Of a stretch of DNA of 64,000 nt, positions 17,638 through 25,930 are shown one piece after another (within the stretch, counting starts at the first letter, position 1; every line of letters begins with the position of its first letter). Source of the DNA: an uncultured Shewanella sp. GTDB lineage: Bacteria; Pseudomonadota; Gammaproteobacteria; Enterobacterales; Shewanellaceae. The notes beneath the pieces are model-generated. The model saw only the letters and a list, made by a program, of their open reading frames with translations, had not been told where the DNA came from and did not search any database. The position numbers and the translations under genes are program-made. The DNA lies in assembly GCF_947501665.1 (NCBI RefSeq), contig NZ_CANMWS010000007.1, positions 144,048-208,047 on the forward strand. The letters are read 5' to 3'.

Positions 17638-18167
17638 ATACCATCACAGTAGAATTTATCCTTAACGGCAAGCAAGTGGGCCCCATTAAAGTGCCGCAAA
17701 ATACCATGATGATCCAATTTTTACATGAGTATTTAAACCTCACAGGTACTAAATTTGGTTGTGGTGCTGGTGTATGCCACGCCTGTGTGATTTTAGAACA
17801 AACCAAAACGGAACAAATCACCCATAGAACTTGTATCAATGGTGTCGGCGCATTTAATGGTATGAACTTAGTCACTGTTGAAGGTCATGCCAGTATTGAT
17901 GTTAAAACAGAAGAAGTGATATTGCATCCTGTACAACAAGCCTTTATTGAAAACTTCTCATTTCAATGCGGCTGGTGTACCTCAGGTTTTGTCAATGAAG
18001 CCGTCGGTTTTTATGAATCCCTCAAGCAAAAGCCTATTGCAAAAACAGAATTGAGAGCATCACTTGAAAATAATTTAGGCGAACACGTTTGTCGCTGTAC
18101 AGGGTATGTAAAATATTACGAAGCCATGGAAAATTTAATTCTGTCTCAGCCAGAACTTATTCAATAG
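17634..18167 (+). CDS. 2Fe-2S small subunit of the molybdenum hydroxylase
   Basis: A 177-residue protein with the two clusters of the family: a plant-ferredoxin-like site (CGAGVCHACVI with a later Cys in RTCINGV) and the C-terminal helical site (FQCGWCTSGF with HVCRCTGYVKY). It passes electrons from the molybdenum site to the cytochrome. It has no signal peptide and is probably exported folded together with the twin-arginine-tagged large subunit. The start overlaps the large-subunit stop by four bases. Confidence 0.92.
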   Translation: MNTITVEFILNGKQVGPIKVPQNTMMIQFLHEYLNLTGTKFGCGAGVCHACVILEQTKTEQITHRTCINGVGAFNGMNLVTVEGHASIDVKTEEVILHPVQQAFIENFSFQCGWCTSGFVNEAVGFYESLKQKPIAKTELRASLENNLGEHVCRCTGYVKYYEAMENLILSQPELIQ

Positions 18168-18174
18168 GATCACC

Positions 18175-19521
18175 ATGAAAAATATCATAATGATTGGCTT
18201 CATCGCTGGCATTTTTGCGCTGAGCTTTGTTTACTTAGGTAGCGGTGAAAATGCCGTGGTGGCCCCCTCAGCCAAAGCACTAGTGAAGAGTGACGGACTC
18301 ATAGAGCGCGGTCGCCAAGTGGCGATTGAAAGTGACTGTGTTGCTTGCCATACTACACCTAATGGCGCATCTTTTGCGGGAGGCGTTCACTTTGCCTCAC
18401 CATTTGGTGACATTTATTCAACCAATATCACCCCCGATCCCACCTATGGCATTGGAGGATATAATCGTGAAGATTTTTATCGCGCGGTCAAATACGGTTA
18501 CTCAAAAAATGTGGGTAATTTATATCCCGCTATGCCTTATACTTCCTACCGTAAGTTAAACGATGCGGATATGGATGCACTGTGGGTCTATTTTCAATCC
18601 GTCAAGCCTGTTGCCACTCCCAATATTAACAACGACCTTATTTTCCCCGCTAATATTCGATTTGGCTTAGGAGGATGGAACCAACTCTTCTTTGATGATA
18701 GCGATTTTAGCCCTAACCCAAATAAAAGTGTGCAATGGAATCAAGGAAAATATTTTGTTGAGGCAGCCGGCCACTGTGGTGAATGCCATACTCCGAGAAA
18801 CTTCGCTTTTGCAATGGAACCTGAAAAAGCATTAGAAGGTGCCATTCTAGAAGGCTGGAATGCAATGAATATCACCTCAGGTGAATTAAAAAGGCAAGGC
18901 TGGACAGTTGAAGAGCTCAATCAATTTCTTAAGCACGGCGAGTCTAAACTTGGGATCACTTTTGACAGTATGTTTATGGTCGTCAATCACAGCCTTAGCC
19001 ATATGACACAAGATGACTTCAACGCCATCTCTGCTTATTTATTAGATCTTGATGAAGTCAAAACACCTCAATCGATAAACAGCACTTTCGTTGCAATGAA
19101 TGCACCTCGTTACCTTAATGACGATGAAAAATCATTGCCCGGTTTTGAAACCTATGTCAATTATTGCGCTGGTTGTCATGGCATCGATGGGCTAGGTAAA
19201 CCTAATGCTGTTGTGGCTTTAAGTAACAACAGCACATTTAGTGCTGATTCTCCTTATAACGCTGTTGCGGTGATATTACGCGGCCTTCCAAGCAAGCAAC
19301 AAAGTTTGACTAAAGGATCGGTTGCTATGTCTAATTTTGACAAGCAAGTCACTGATGCAGAAATCGCACAATTAGTGAATTTTGCTAGGGTAACTTGGGG
19401 AAGCCAAACCGACTCTAATGTTGATGCGGCTATGGTCAAAGCAATCCGTAAGCAACTCGAAAAAGAGGGTTATTTATCTCAAAATGCTAATGGGCATACC
19501 CAAGCGACAACAAGTCATTAA
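18175..19521 (+). CDS. Tri-haem cytochrome c subunit of the molybdenum hydroxylase
   Basis: A 448-residue protein with an uncleaved or signal-type N-terminal helix (IIMIGFIAGIFALSFVYLG) and three c-type haem sites: CVACH (55-59), CGECH (201-205) and CAGCH (331-335). This matches the membrane-anchored cytochrome subunit of aldehyde/alcohol dehydrogenases, which hands electrons to ubiquinol or a terminal oxidase. It starts seven bases after the 2Fe-2S subunit stop, behind AGGA. A terminator hairpin follows. Confidence 0.9.
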   Translation: MKNIIMIGFIAGIFALSFVYLGSGENAVVAPSAKALVKSDGLIERGRQVAIESDCVACHTTPNGASFAGGVHFASPFGDIYSTNITPDPTYGIGGYNREDFYRAVKYGYSKNVGNLYPAMPYTSYRKLNDADMDALWVYFQSVKPVATPNINNDLIFPANIRFGLGGWNQLFFDDSDFSPNPNKSVQWNQGKYFVEAAGHCGECHTPRNFAFAMEPEKALEGAILEGWNAMNITSGELKRQGWTVEELNQFLKHGESKLGITFDSMFMVVNHSLSHMTQDDFNAISAYLLDLDEVKTPQSINSTFVAMNAPRYLNDDEKSLPGFETYVNYCAGCHGIDGLGKPNAVVALSNNSTFSADSPYNAVAVILRGLPSKQQSLTKGSVAMSNFDKQVTDAEIAQLVNFARVTWGSQTDSNVDAAMVKAIRKQLEKEGYLSQNANGHTQATTSH

Positions 19522-19530
19522 TCCCTTATG

Positions 19531-19564
19531 TGAGTGTTCTGATTGAATGCAATCAGAACACTCA
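19531..19564. repeat. Perfect 14-bp inverted repeat after the cytochrome gene
   Basis: TGAGTGTTCTGATT and AATCAGAACACTCA pair perfectly around the loop GAATGC. There is no T-run, so it may act as an mRNA-stabilising 3' hairpin or be a repeat element placed just before the true terminator. Confidence 0.7.
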
Positions 19565-19578
19565 TGCTCAATCCACAT

Positions 19579-19613
19579 AAAATACAGCGTACTTTTAAAA
19601 TACGCTGTATTTT
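19579..19613 (+). terminator. Intrinsic terminator of the molybdenum hydroxylase operon
   Basis: AAAATACAGCGTA (19579-19591) pairs with TACGCTGTATTTT (19601-19613) around a 9-base loop, followed by further T residues. It lies 15 bases beyond the first hairpin. Confidence 0.75.
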
Positions 19614-20148
19614 TATATTGATGATAAATGAAGAAACAATGAATAACCGTTATCTTATTTTTATCTATATTTAAATTAGTACTGCCTAATAGAATTCAAG
19701 TAACCCAATCTATTTTAAAAATAATTACCACTTAAAAAAACTGTTTAAAACACCAGTTATAAATTAACCCATCCTAAATTAGCTAACTAGTACTAAGGTA
19801 CCGCAGACAAAACTTGCGTGTTTTAAATGTTATAGATAGGTTATGCCTGAAGACTATCCCCAAACACGCAAGAAATGATTGAGGATAAATAACGTCTTCA
19901 GCAATGAAATACAAGAAAATGGATTTTCACTGTACTTCAGCATACTGCTCATTTTACGTTGTCCTAAATTATGTACCTAGCATATTCAATATCAAGGATA
20001 AGCAATCATACTCTTGAACTGAGTGTAAAAAAGTGGCCGCTTTTTAACACACCAGTGCTTACGCCTTGTCAGCAATTAAATTGACATGACGGCGCTTAAT
20101 TTATGGCTTGAACATCCCATTGAAATCCAAATAACATGAGACACACCA
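19614..20148. other. Gene-free region with a structured palindromic element
   Basis: I see no gene here. CTTGCGTGTTT (19813-19823) and AAACACGCAAG (19862-19872) form a perfect 11-bp stem; CTGAAGAC inside its loop (19848-19855) can alternatively pair with GTCTTCAG (19894-19901). Similar TCCTAAATTA strings flank it (about 19769 and 19962). This could be a small non-autonomous element or a structured RNA; neither is established. The 20040-20148 part must carry the lipase promoter. Confidence 0.4.
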
Positions 20149-21006
20149 ATGAAGATATTCAATACTCTGTTACTGCTCAGTCTAATTGCTCTCTGCTCTG
20201 TAAGCTACGCCGAAAAAGGCCTTGCTTTTGTTCATGGAACAGGTAAACAAACCAACGCACTAGATGATTATTGGACGACCGAATTTATCGACTCCGTTCG
20301 ACAAGGCCTCAATAACCCTAATCAATACACTGTCATTAATTGTGACTTTGACCAATACATGTGGGACGACACCGCTGCAGGCTGTTTAGCCAGACAACTC
20401 AATGACTTTATCACAAATAATAATATTGATGACTTGATCATGATCACACATTCTAATGGCGGTAATATCGTCCGTTGGATTCTATCCAATCCCACTTGGG
20501 ATCCCAGCTACGCCAGTATCATAGATACCACCAGTAATGTGATTGCATTAGCCCCTTCAAGTGGCGGAACCCCTCTTGCTGACGCTGCTATTGCAGGTAA
20601 TGTTTTTGAACAAGCCGTCGGTTGGTTACTGGGTTATAAAAGTGACGCGGTTAAACAGCAGCAAGTGAGCTGGATGGACTTTTATAATGAAACTTGGCTC
20701 TATGGAACAATCAACCGCCCAGCAACCTTAAAACCTTTTGAAGCTGTCGTAGGATCAGATGTGAGTTCTGCTGTCTGGGACAATGACAGCTACTGTGGGG
20801 GTTATGCCAGTCAAGTCGCATTGGAAACGACCCAAAACTGGCTTGATGATTGCTCTGATGGCTTTTTAGATTGTCAATCTCAGCATGCAGCGGGCACGGT
20901 GTGGTTTATCGATATCAATAAAACCCAAGACCGCGAGCCATTAAGCCACCAGCAAAGCCGCCGTAGCTGCTTTAACTTAGACACTTTACTACGCCAACAT
21001 ATTTAG
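20149..21006 (+). CDS. Secreted alpha/beta-hydrolase, lipase-like
   Basis: A 285-residue protein with signal peptide MKIFNTLLLLSLIALCSVSYA. Residues 24-33 (LAFVHGTGKQ) look like the oxyanion loop after the first strand, and MITHSNGGNIVRW (98-110) is a nucleophile elbow in which Ser102 replaces the usual GHSxGG context with T-H-S-N-G-G. A substrate pocket block (ALAPSSGGTPLADAA) resembles lipase or PGAP1-like esterases. The triad His may be in QSQHAAGTVWF. It is followed after 10 bases by an exported protein of unknown function. Lipase rather than another esterase is an inference. Confidence 0.7.
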   Translation: MKIFNTLLLLSLIALCSVSYAEKGLAFVHGTGKQTNALDDYWTTEFIDSVRQGLNNPNQYTVINCDFDQYMWDDTAAGCLARQLNDFITNNNIDDLIMITHSNGGNIVRWILSNPTWDPSYASIIDTTSNVIALAPSSGGTPLADAAIAGNVFEQAVGWLLGYKSDAVKQQQVSWMDFYNETWLYGTINRPATLKPFEAVVGSDVSSAVWDNDSYCGGYASQVALETTQNWLDDCSDGFLDCQSQHAAGTVWFIDINKTQDREPLSHQQSRRSCFNLDTLLRQHI

Positions 21007-21016
21007 GAAAGCGACT

Positions 21017-22327
21017 ATGCCATCAATCATTAAATTTGCTCACACTTTATTTATATTAAGCTGTCCATTAACGCTTTCATCATTCGTTTATGGGACAGAT
21101 AGTCAACTCAGTCACAAAAAAGGTGATCAACTCACTAGCCAAACATTGACATTATCGTCTCCGAAAACGGGGGATATTTATTCTCAATCACTTAACACAG
21201 CCGAACATCCAGCCATCAATACTCATCGCCAATATATTAGCTATGTCTCTAAAGCCACAAATAAAGAGCGTCCGGCCCCCGCAATAACACAAACCAGCCA
21301 AAGCGATCAATATTGGAAAGTCGTTACAGGATCGCAATTAAATAAAGGAATAAGTTTTAGCGTCAGTCAAACCAACAGCATTATTCGCATTGCCCCAAGA
21401 CACGACACACTCAAAAGCCTCAATATCTCAGATACAATTTCGCCCCATGATATTATTATCACACCAAAAAATCAGGCGGCAATAAAACAAGCATTGACTC
21501 AAAGGCCCATTGCTTTAATCCAGTCAAAAGTGGATGCCGATGCATTAGCCACAGCGGGCCTTAATGATAACTCCAGTGCTTTAACCTTATCCAATGATGC
21601 TAAACCGGGGGAATATCAGTTACAAGTGACCAAACAGCTCCCCAGTGAAGGCCGTTATCTCATCAATGTAAAAGAAAAAGGCTCTCCTTTCCAGCTAACA
21701 TTAAGCGCACCGATTGCCATAAACCAAAAGACAAAAACCATCGACTTTAACTTAACCTTAAGCCAAAGTAATAAACAGCTTACTCCTAAAGTCTTTTTAC
21801 AAAATAACCAAGGCCTACAAACACCACTTAACATCAGCTTACATCAAGATCATTGGCAAGCTCACCTACCTGACAACCTCGCTTTATCTCACCATAATAG
21901 AGGATTAAGTGAAATCTTAGTCAACCTTGAGACTCAAGTTGATGGTTTACCTGTGATCAGGAGTGTCAAAACAGCCTTTAAGGCCTATGTTAATTCAGCA
22001 AAAATTACGAATGAAATTACCATAGTACGTAAAAATAAGCAGTTACACTCTCTTTTACTCAATCTTGATGTGGCAAATGAAGGACGCTATGAAGTCAGTG
22101 CGGTACTGCTAGGCACCAACAAACAAGGAAAAACTGAAGCTATTTTCACCACACAGGCAGCGAGTTGGCTAACACCTGATAGCTCACAACTTAAACTCAT
22201 GTTGGATAATGCACTTGTCCAGTCTTCTGGCCTAACAGCCCCTTTTACGCTATCTGAATTAGAATTAAAAGATCAAAGCCAAATGGCAAGATTAAGCTAT
22301 CAAGCTCAGGCCTTAACCTTTAAATAA
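21017..22327 (+). CDS. Exported protein of unknown function, DUF4785-like
   Basis: A 436-residue protein with a signal peptide (about 1-27). It is Ser/Thr/Gln-rich and beta-strand-like: an N-terminal region with IRIAPRHDTL and ISPHDIIIT, a middle domain GEYQLQVTKQLPSEGRYLINVKEKG that resembles an Ig-like fold, and a C-terminal domain with ATFTTQAASWLTP-like strands. I recall similar DUF4785 proteins encoded next to lipases in Shewanella; that family name is tentative. It begins 10 bases after the hydrolase stop and is probably co-transcribed, perhaps as a partner or surface co-factor. No catalytic motif is visible. Confidence 0.5.
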   Translation: MPSIIKFAHTLFILSCPLTLSSFVYGTDSQLSHKKGDQLTSQTLTLSSPKTGDIYSQSLNTAEHPAINTHRQYISYVSKATNKERPAPAITQTSQSDQYWKVVTGSQLNKGISFSVSQTNSIIRIAPRHDTLKSLNISDTISPHDIIITPKNQAAIKQALTQRPIALIQSKVDADALATAGLNDNSSALTLSNDAKPGEYQLQVTKQLPSEGRYLINVKEKGSPFQLTLSAPIAINQKTKTIDFNLTLSQSNKQLTPKVFLQNNQGLQTPLNISLHQDHWQAHLPDNLALSHHNRGLSEILVNLETQVDGLPVIRSVKTAFKAYVNSAKITNEITIVRKNKQLHSLLLNLDVANEGRYEVSAVLLGTNKQGKTEAIFTTQAASWLTPDSSQLKLMLDNALVQSSGLTAPFTLSELELKDQSQMARLSYQAQALTFK

Positions 22328-22348
22328 GGCTTAAGCCATGCAGAAATC

Positions 22349-22381
22349 TGCCTCAAGGAAAGTCTGACTCCCCTTGAGGCA
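22349..22381 (+). terminator. Terminator between the lipase operon and amtB
   Basis: TGCCTCAAGG (22349-22358) pairs with CCTTGAGGCA (22372-22381) and is followed by TTTT. It sits between convergent genes and probably ends the rightward lipase operon. Confidence 0.7.
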
Positions 22382-22389
22382 TTTTAGAC

Positions 22390-23640
22390 TTATCGAGAAT
22401 TTGTCATGGCAACAAACTCAGGATAAGCAGATACACCACAATCTGACACATCTAAACCATCGTATTCTTGCTCTTCGGTCACTCGAATGCCTATCGTTTT
22501 CTTTAAAATAAACCAAGTGATCCCACTGACAATAAACACCCAAGCAAAAATAATACTCGCACCATATAGCTGTCCAATTAAACTGGCTCCATTGTTAAAT
22601 AGGGGGACTAAGAGCAAGCCAAGTAAGCCACCAGCACCGTGCACAGAAATCGCTCCGACAGGATCATCAATTTGACAGCGATCCAATCCAAGAATCGCAA
22701 AGATAACAATAAAGCCGGCGAGCCCACCAATGAGCCCAGCCATCATCAGTGAAGGCGAAAAAGGATCAGCTGTTATCGCTACCAATCCTGCCAAGGCACC
22801 ATTTAATATCATGGTTAAATCCACTTTGTGCCAGACTAATTTACACACCAACATAGCCGAAATGGCACCAAACGCCGCTGCAGAATTAGTATTAACAAAT
22901 ATTTTTGCCACTGCTGCTGCATTCGCATTATCTGAAATCATCAACTGCGAACCACCATTAAAACCAAACCAGCCCATCCACAAAATGAACATACCTAACG
23001 TTGCCATGGGTAAATTGGACCCAGGAATAGGATTAACTTTCCCTTTAGCATCATATTTACCTTTGCGTGCCCCTAACAATAATACCCCTGAAAGCGCCGC
23101 AGCGGCCCCAGCAAGATGTACGATGCCACTGCCAGCAAAATCAACAAATCCCGCTTGCGCTAAAAATCCTCCTCCCCAAGACCAGTAACCTTCAACGGGA
23201 TAAATAAAGCCTGTCATCACAACAGTAAACAATAAAAAAGCCCAAAGCTTCATTCGCTCGGCCACGGCTCCAGAGACAATGGACATTGCCGTTGCCACAA
23301 AGACCACTTGGAAAAAGAAATCACTGCTCAAGGCATGTGTGGCGTTATTCGCTTGCTCACCAATAAACATGGCTATTGACGGTACCCAGCCCCCAGATAG
23401 ATTATTATCATACATAATGTTATAGCCAACCAGTAAAAACATGATACAAGCAAGCGCATATAAACAGACATTCTTAGTTAAAATTTCTGTAGTATTTTTA
23501 GAGCGCACTAAGCCCGCTTCTAGCATGGCAAAGCCCGCAGCCATCCACATGACTAAGACTCCAGATATTAAAAAATAAAAGGTATCTAATGCGAATCGTA
23601 ATTCTGCCACCGTCAGGCTTAGGGTTTTTATTTCTTCCAT
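22390..23640 (-). CDS. amtB: Ammonium transporter AmtB
   Basis: A 416-residue channel with about 11 membrane helices. Amt hallmarks are visible: MWMAAGFAMLEAGLVRSKN, DFAGSGIVHLAGAAAALSG (pore His region), WMGWFGFNGGS and ISVHGAGGLLGLL. It conducts ammonium/ammonia and is blocked by uridylyl-free GlnK, encoded 14 bases upstream. No extra signal peptide is seen beyond the first helix. The gene is expected to be expressed under nitrogen limitation from the promoter in front of glnK. Confidence 0.95.
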   Translation of the reverse strand: MEEIKTLSLTVAELRFALDTFYFLISGVLVMWMAAGFAMLEAGLVRSKNTTEILTKNVCLYALACIMFLLVGYNIMYDNNLSGGWVPSIAMFIGEQANNATHALSSDFFFQVVFVATAMSIVSGAVAERMKLWAFLLFTVVMTGFIYPVEGYWSWGGGFLAQAGFVDFAGSGIVHLAGAAAALSGVLLLGARKGKYDAKGKVNPIPGSNLPMATLGMFILWMGWFGFNGGSQLMISDNANAAAVAKIFVNTNSAAAFGAISAMLVCKLVWHKVDLTMILNGALAGLVAITADPFSPSLMMAGLIGGLAGFIVIFAILGLDRCQIDDPVGAISVHGAGGLLGLLLVPLFNNGASLIGQLYGASIIFAWVFIVSGITWFILKKTIGIRVTEEQEYDGLDVSDCGVSAYPEFVAMTNSR

Positions 23641-23654
23641 CTTTTACTCCTAAC

Positions 23655-24077
<423 letters not shown>

Positions 24078-24093
24078 CTAGGCATCTCAGCTT

Positions 24094-24108
24094 TCAAGCA
24101 TTAGGCCA
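24094..24108 (-). promoter_or_regulatory. Candidate sigma54 promoter of glnK-amtB
   Basis: On the minus strand TTGGCCTAATGCTTGA has GG at -24 and TTG at the correct distance for -12, but the final C of the conserved GC is A. It lies about 100 bases upstream of glnK and about 70 bases downstream of a perfect NtrC box, the arrangement expected for nitrogen control. Confidence 0.5.
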
Positions 24109-24171
24109 ACTATAAAAAGTGATATATTTCAATAAAGTAGACCAAGCCGTTGACAAAAAGTTAATCCTGAT

Positions 24172-24188
24172 TGCACTTTTTTAGTGCA
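24172..24188. promoter_or_regulatory. NtrC binding site upstream of glnK
   Basis: TGCACT, five T, AGTGCA: a perfect dyad that fits the NtrC consensus TGCAC-Y-N5-R-GTGCA. It is centred about 190 bases upstream of the glnK start. It supports nitrogen-limitation induction of glnK-amtB. Confidence 0.75.
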
Positions 24189-24241
24189 TAAAAAAATGAG
24201 TCGCACACAATTCGAGCAACATAAAAGAAGGAGTCAAAAAG

Positions 24242-24263
24242 AAAAGCAGCGAAAGCTGCTTTT
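24242..24263 (-). terminator. Strong hairpin with GAAA loop, terminator downstream of yacL
   Basis: AAAAGCAGC and GCTGCTTTT pair perfectly around GAAA on the plus strand; on the minus strand the hairpin is followed by TTTT after one C. It separates yacL from the glnK promoter. Two further dyads lie closer to yacL (24294-24316, AT-only; 24319-24349, TCGGGATTA/TAATCCCGA). Confidence 0.65.
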
Positions 24264-24318
24264 GGAAAAAAATGACATAAATAAAAACAAAAAATCAATT
24301 TATTGATTTTTAATATAA

Positions 24319-24349
24319 TCGGGATTAAACCAGACACTCATAATCCCGA
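24319..24349 (-). terminator. Hairpin immediately after yacL
   Basis: TCGGGATTA and TAATCCCGA form a 9-bp stem 12 bases beyond the yacL stop and read into a T-rich stretch on the minus strand. It is probably the primary yacL terminator, with the 24242 hairpin as a second stop. Confidence 0.5.
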
Positions 24350-24360
24350 GTTCAGATTAA

Positions 24361-24735
24361 CTAATGTTTTTCATCGATAAAGCGGCGCCAACTAAGCAGA
24401 ACTTCATTGAAATCTTCTAATCCACAAAATGCTTCTGATTCACTATCATATAAAGAAAGACCAATATCATGATCTATGTCTTGCTCCATATCTATTTCAT
24501 TTGCAAAAACACGCACCTGCTCATTGTCTAATTCAACCGATAGGCTTTTACCCACAAACACTTTATTGGTAATTTGATTGGCTTGTAACTGGGCAACGGT
24601 TTGTCCTATTTCAACATAGAGCGCCATATCATCCGCCAGTTCTTCAGAAAACCACAAACCCATAATGGCATGCTCCATACTAAAGCGCGCTAAAAAGGTG
24701 CCAGTCATACTATTACGTAAAAATTCATATTCCAT
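24361..24735 (-). CDS. yacL: YacL family protein (UPF0231)
   Basis: A 124-residue acidic protein matching E. coli YacL in layout: it starts MEYEFLRNSMTG (E. coli begins MDYEFLRDITG), has MEHAIMGLWFSEELADDMAL and ends with YDSESEAFCGLEDFNEVLLSWRRFI. It is a small cytoplasmic protein of unknown function, conserved in gammaproteobacteria. No catalytic motif is visible. The gene stands alone on its strand between two terminators. Confidence 0.85.
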   Translation of the reverse strand: MEYEFLRNSMTGTFLARFSMEHAIMGLWFSEELADDMALYVEIGQTVAQLQANQITNKVFVGKSLSVELDNEQVRVFANEIDMEQDIDHDIGLSLYDSESEAFCGLEDFNEVLLSWRRFIDEKH

Positions 24736-25014
24736 AAAGCAAACTCAAATCAAAAATCAGTTTCAACTTTGATTTTAACTCATATCCGATATTCTTGCTT
24801 ATACCAATTTGATTAAATTGATGGTCATTCAGCGGGGAATCAAAATACGATAAACAAGGTCGTTAATTGCGCCTGCTTTAATAGACATTCCCACCATCTG
24901 ATGTTTACAGATGAACAAATGCCGTGTTCATATGGATGTGAACGAACGGCCATGGCGGTCGAGAGGACTTGAAGCTAATCGTTATTCTATATCGATAGTA
25001 TTGACAAAACGATC
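24736..25014. other. Gene-free region with a dispersed-repeat end and a GC-richer block
   Basis: No coding region is supported. TATACCAATTTGATTAAAT (24799-24817) is shared with copies at 26017 and 36596 in this window. The following block (about 24820-24985), with GTGTTCATATGGATGTGAAC and CCATGGCGGTC, has a composition unlike the neighbouring AT-rich spacers and may be a decayed repeat or mobile-element remnant. Confidence 0.4.
24799..24817 (+). repeat. TATACCAATTnGATTA repeat, copy 1
   Basis: The 15-bp core ATACCAATTTGATTA is found here, at 26017-26035 with one change (TTAGATTA), and at 36596-36610, always intergenic. I recall similar strings as frequent intergenic repeats in Shewanella-like genomes; its nature (MITE end or other) is not known to me. 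Confidence 0.55.
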
Positions 25015-25046
25015 AAAAAAGCCATTTACTTTGTAAATGGCTTTTT
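25015..25046 (-). terminator. Intrinsic terminator of fkpA
   Basis: GCCATTTAC and GTAAATGGC pair around TTT, flanked by AAAAAA and TTTTT, so it can act in both directions. It lies about 55 bases beyond the fkpA stop. Confidence 0.85.
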
Positions 25047-25102
25047 ATCAATAAAAGATGATATAAAAATCAAATTTTATATCTCTTTATTCCCCAATCT
25101 GC

Positions 25103-25930
25103 TTACTTCTTAGCAGCATCAGCTTTAGGAGCTTCTTTTGGTGCTTCTTTTGGTGCTTCTTTTGGTGCTTCTTTAGCATCAGCAGCTGGCGTATCAATTG
25201 ACAATAATTCAACTTCAAAAACCAATGTTGAATTTGCAGGGATACTGCCCATATCACGATCACCATAAGCTAAGTCAGCAGGAATAACAAACTTATATTT
25301 AGAACCAACAGGCATCAACTGTAGACCTTCAGTCCAACCTGGAATAACACGGTTTAACGCAAACGTTGCTGGCTTACCACGAGCAATGGAACTATCAAAC
25401 TCAGTGCCATCCGTTAACGTGCCAACATAATTAACGGTAACAGTGTCTTCAGCTGTAGGCTTCTTACCTGTACCTTCTTTTAACACTTCGTATTGTAAGC
25501 CAGATGCTGTCGTAACAACGCCTTTTTTCGCTTTATTTTCTGCTAAAAATGCTTCACTGGCCTTTTCATTTTTCTCAGCAATTTCAGCTGCTTGCTCTTG
25601 GCGTTTCTGATCTAACTTCTCATATAGACCTTGAAGGATTTTTTGCATATCTTCTTCAGATAGTTGAAGATTACCATTAAGTCCATCTTTAAAACCGGTA
25701 ATGATTAGCTCTTTATCTGCTGGAATACCAAGCTCTTCTTGTTCCTTGATATGACCAACCATGTAAGTACCGATAGATGCGCCAACGCTATAGGCTTCCT
25801 TTTGTGCTTCTGTGGTAAGTTGAACAGGCGCCGCAGTGGTTGCTGCCGACTCCGCTGCTTTTTCTTGATTACAAGCACTTAAACCAACAACTGCTAACGC
25901 AACTAGCGAAAATTTATAAATAGATTTCAT
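25103..25930 (-). CDS. fkpA: FKBP-type peptidyl-prolyl isomerase, FkpA/Mip-like lipoprotein
   Basis: A 275-residue protein with a lipoprotein signal (VALAVVGLSAC), so it is probably lipid-anchored rather than free in the periplasm like E. coli FkpA. Residues 35-140 are the helical dimerisation domain (GLYEKLDQKRQEQAAEIAEKNE), followed by the FKBP fold (VTVNYVGTLTDGTEFDSS, RVIPGWTEGLQLMPVGSKY, FVIPADLAYGDR). The C-terminus carries tandem EAPK repeats encoded by an exact 12-bp DNA repeat (about 25116-25172), which is not part of the family core. It is divergent from slyX, as in many gammaproteobacteria. Confidence 0.9.
   Translation of the reverse strand: MKSIYKFSLVALAVVGLSACNQEKAAESAATTAAPVQLTTEAQKEAYSVGASIGTYMVGHIKEQEELGIPADKELIITGFKDGLNGNLQLSEEDMQKILQGLYEKLDQKRQEQAAEIAEKNEKASEAFLAENKAKKGVVTTASGLQYEVLKEGTGKKPTAEDTVTVNYVGTLTDGTEFDSSIARGKPATFALNRVIPGWTEGLQLMPVGSKYKFVIPADLAYGDRDMGSIPANSTLVFEVELLSIDTPAADAKEAPKEAPKEAPKEAPKADAAKK

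Noticed and set aside
22730..23188. Plus-strand open frame of 152 codons inside amtB
   Set aside because: Antisense shadow of the hydrophobic amtB codons; low complexity and no family resemblance.
24172..24188. TGCACT-TTTTT-AGTGCA read as a small terminator
   Set aside because: Too short and without a preceding gene on the plus strand; its fit to the NtrC consensus and position before glnK are better.
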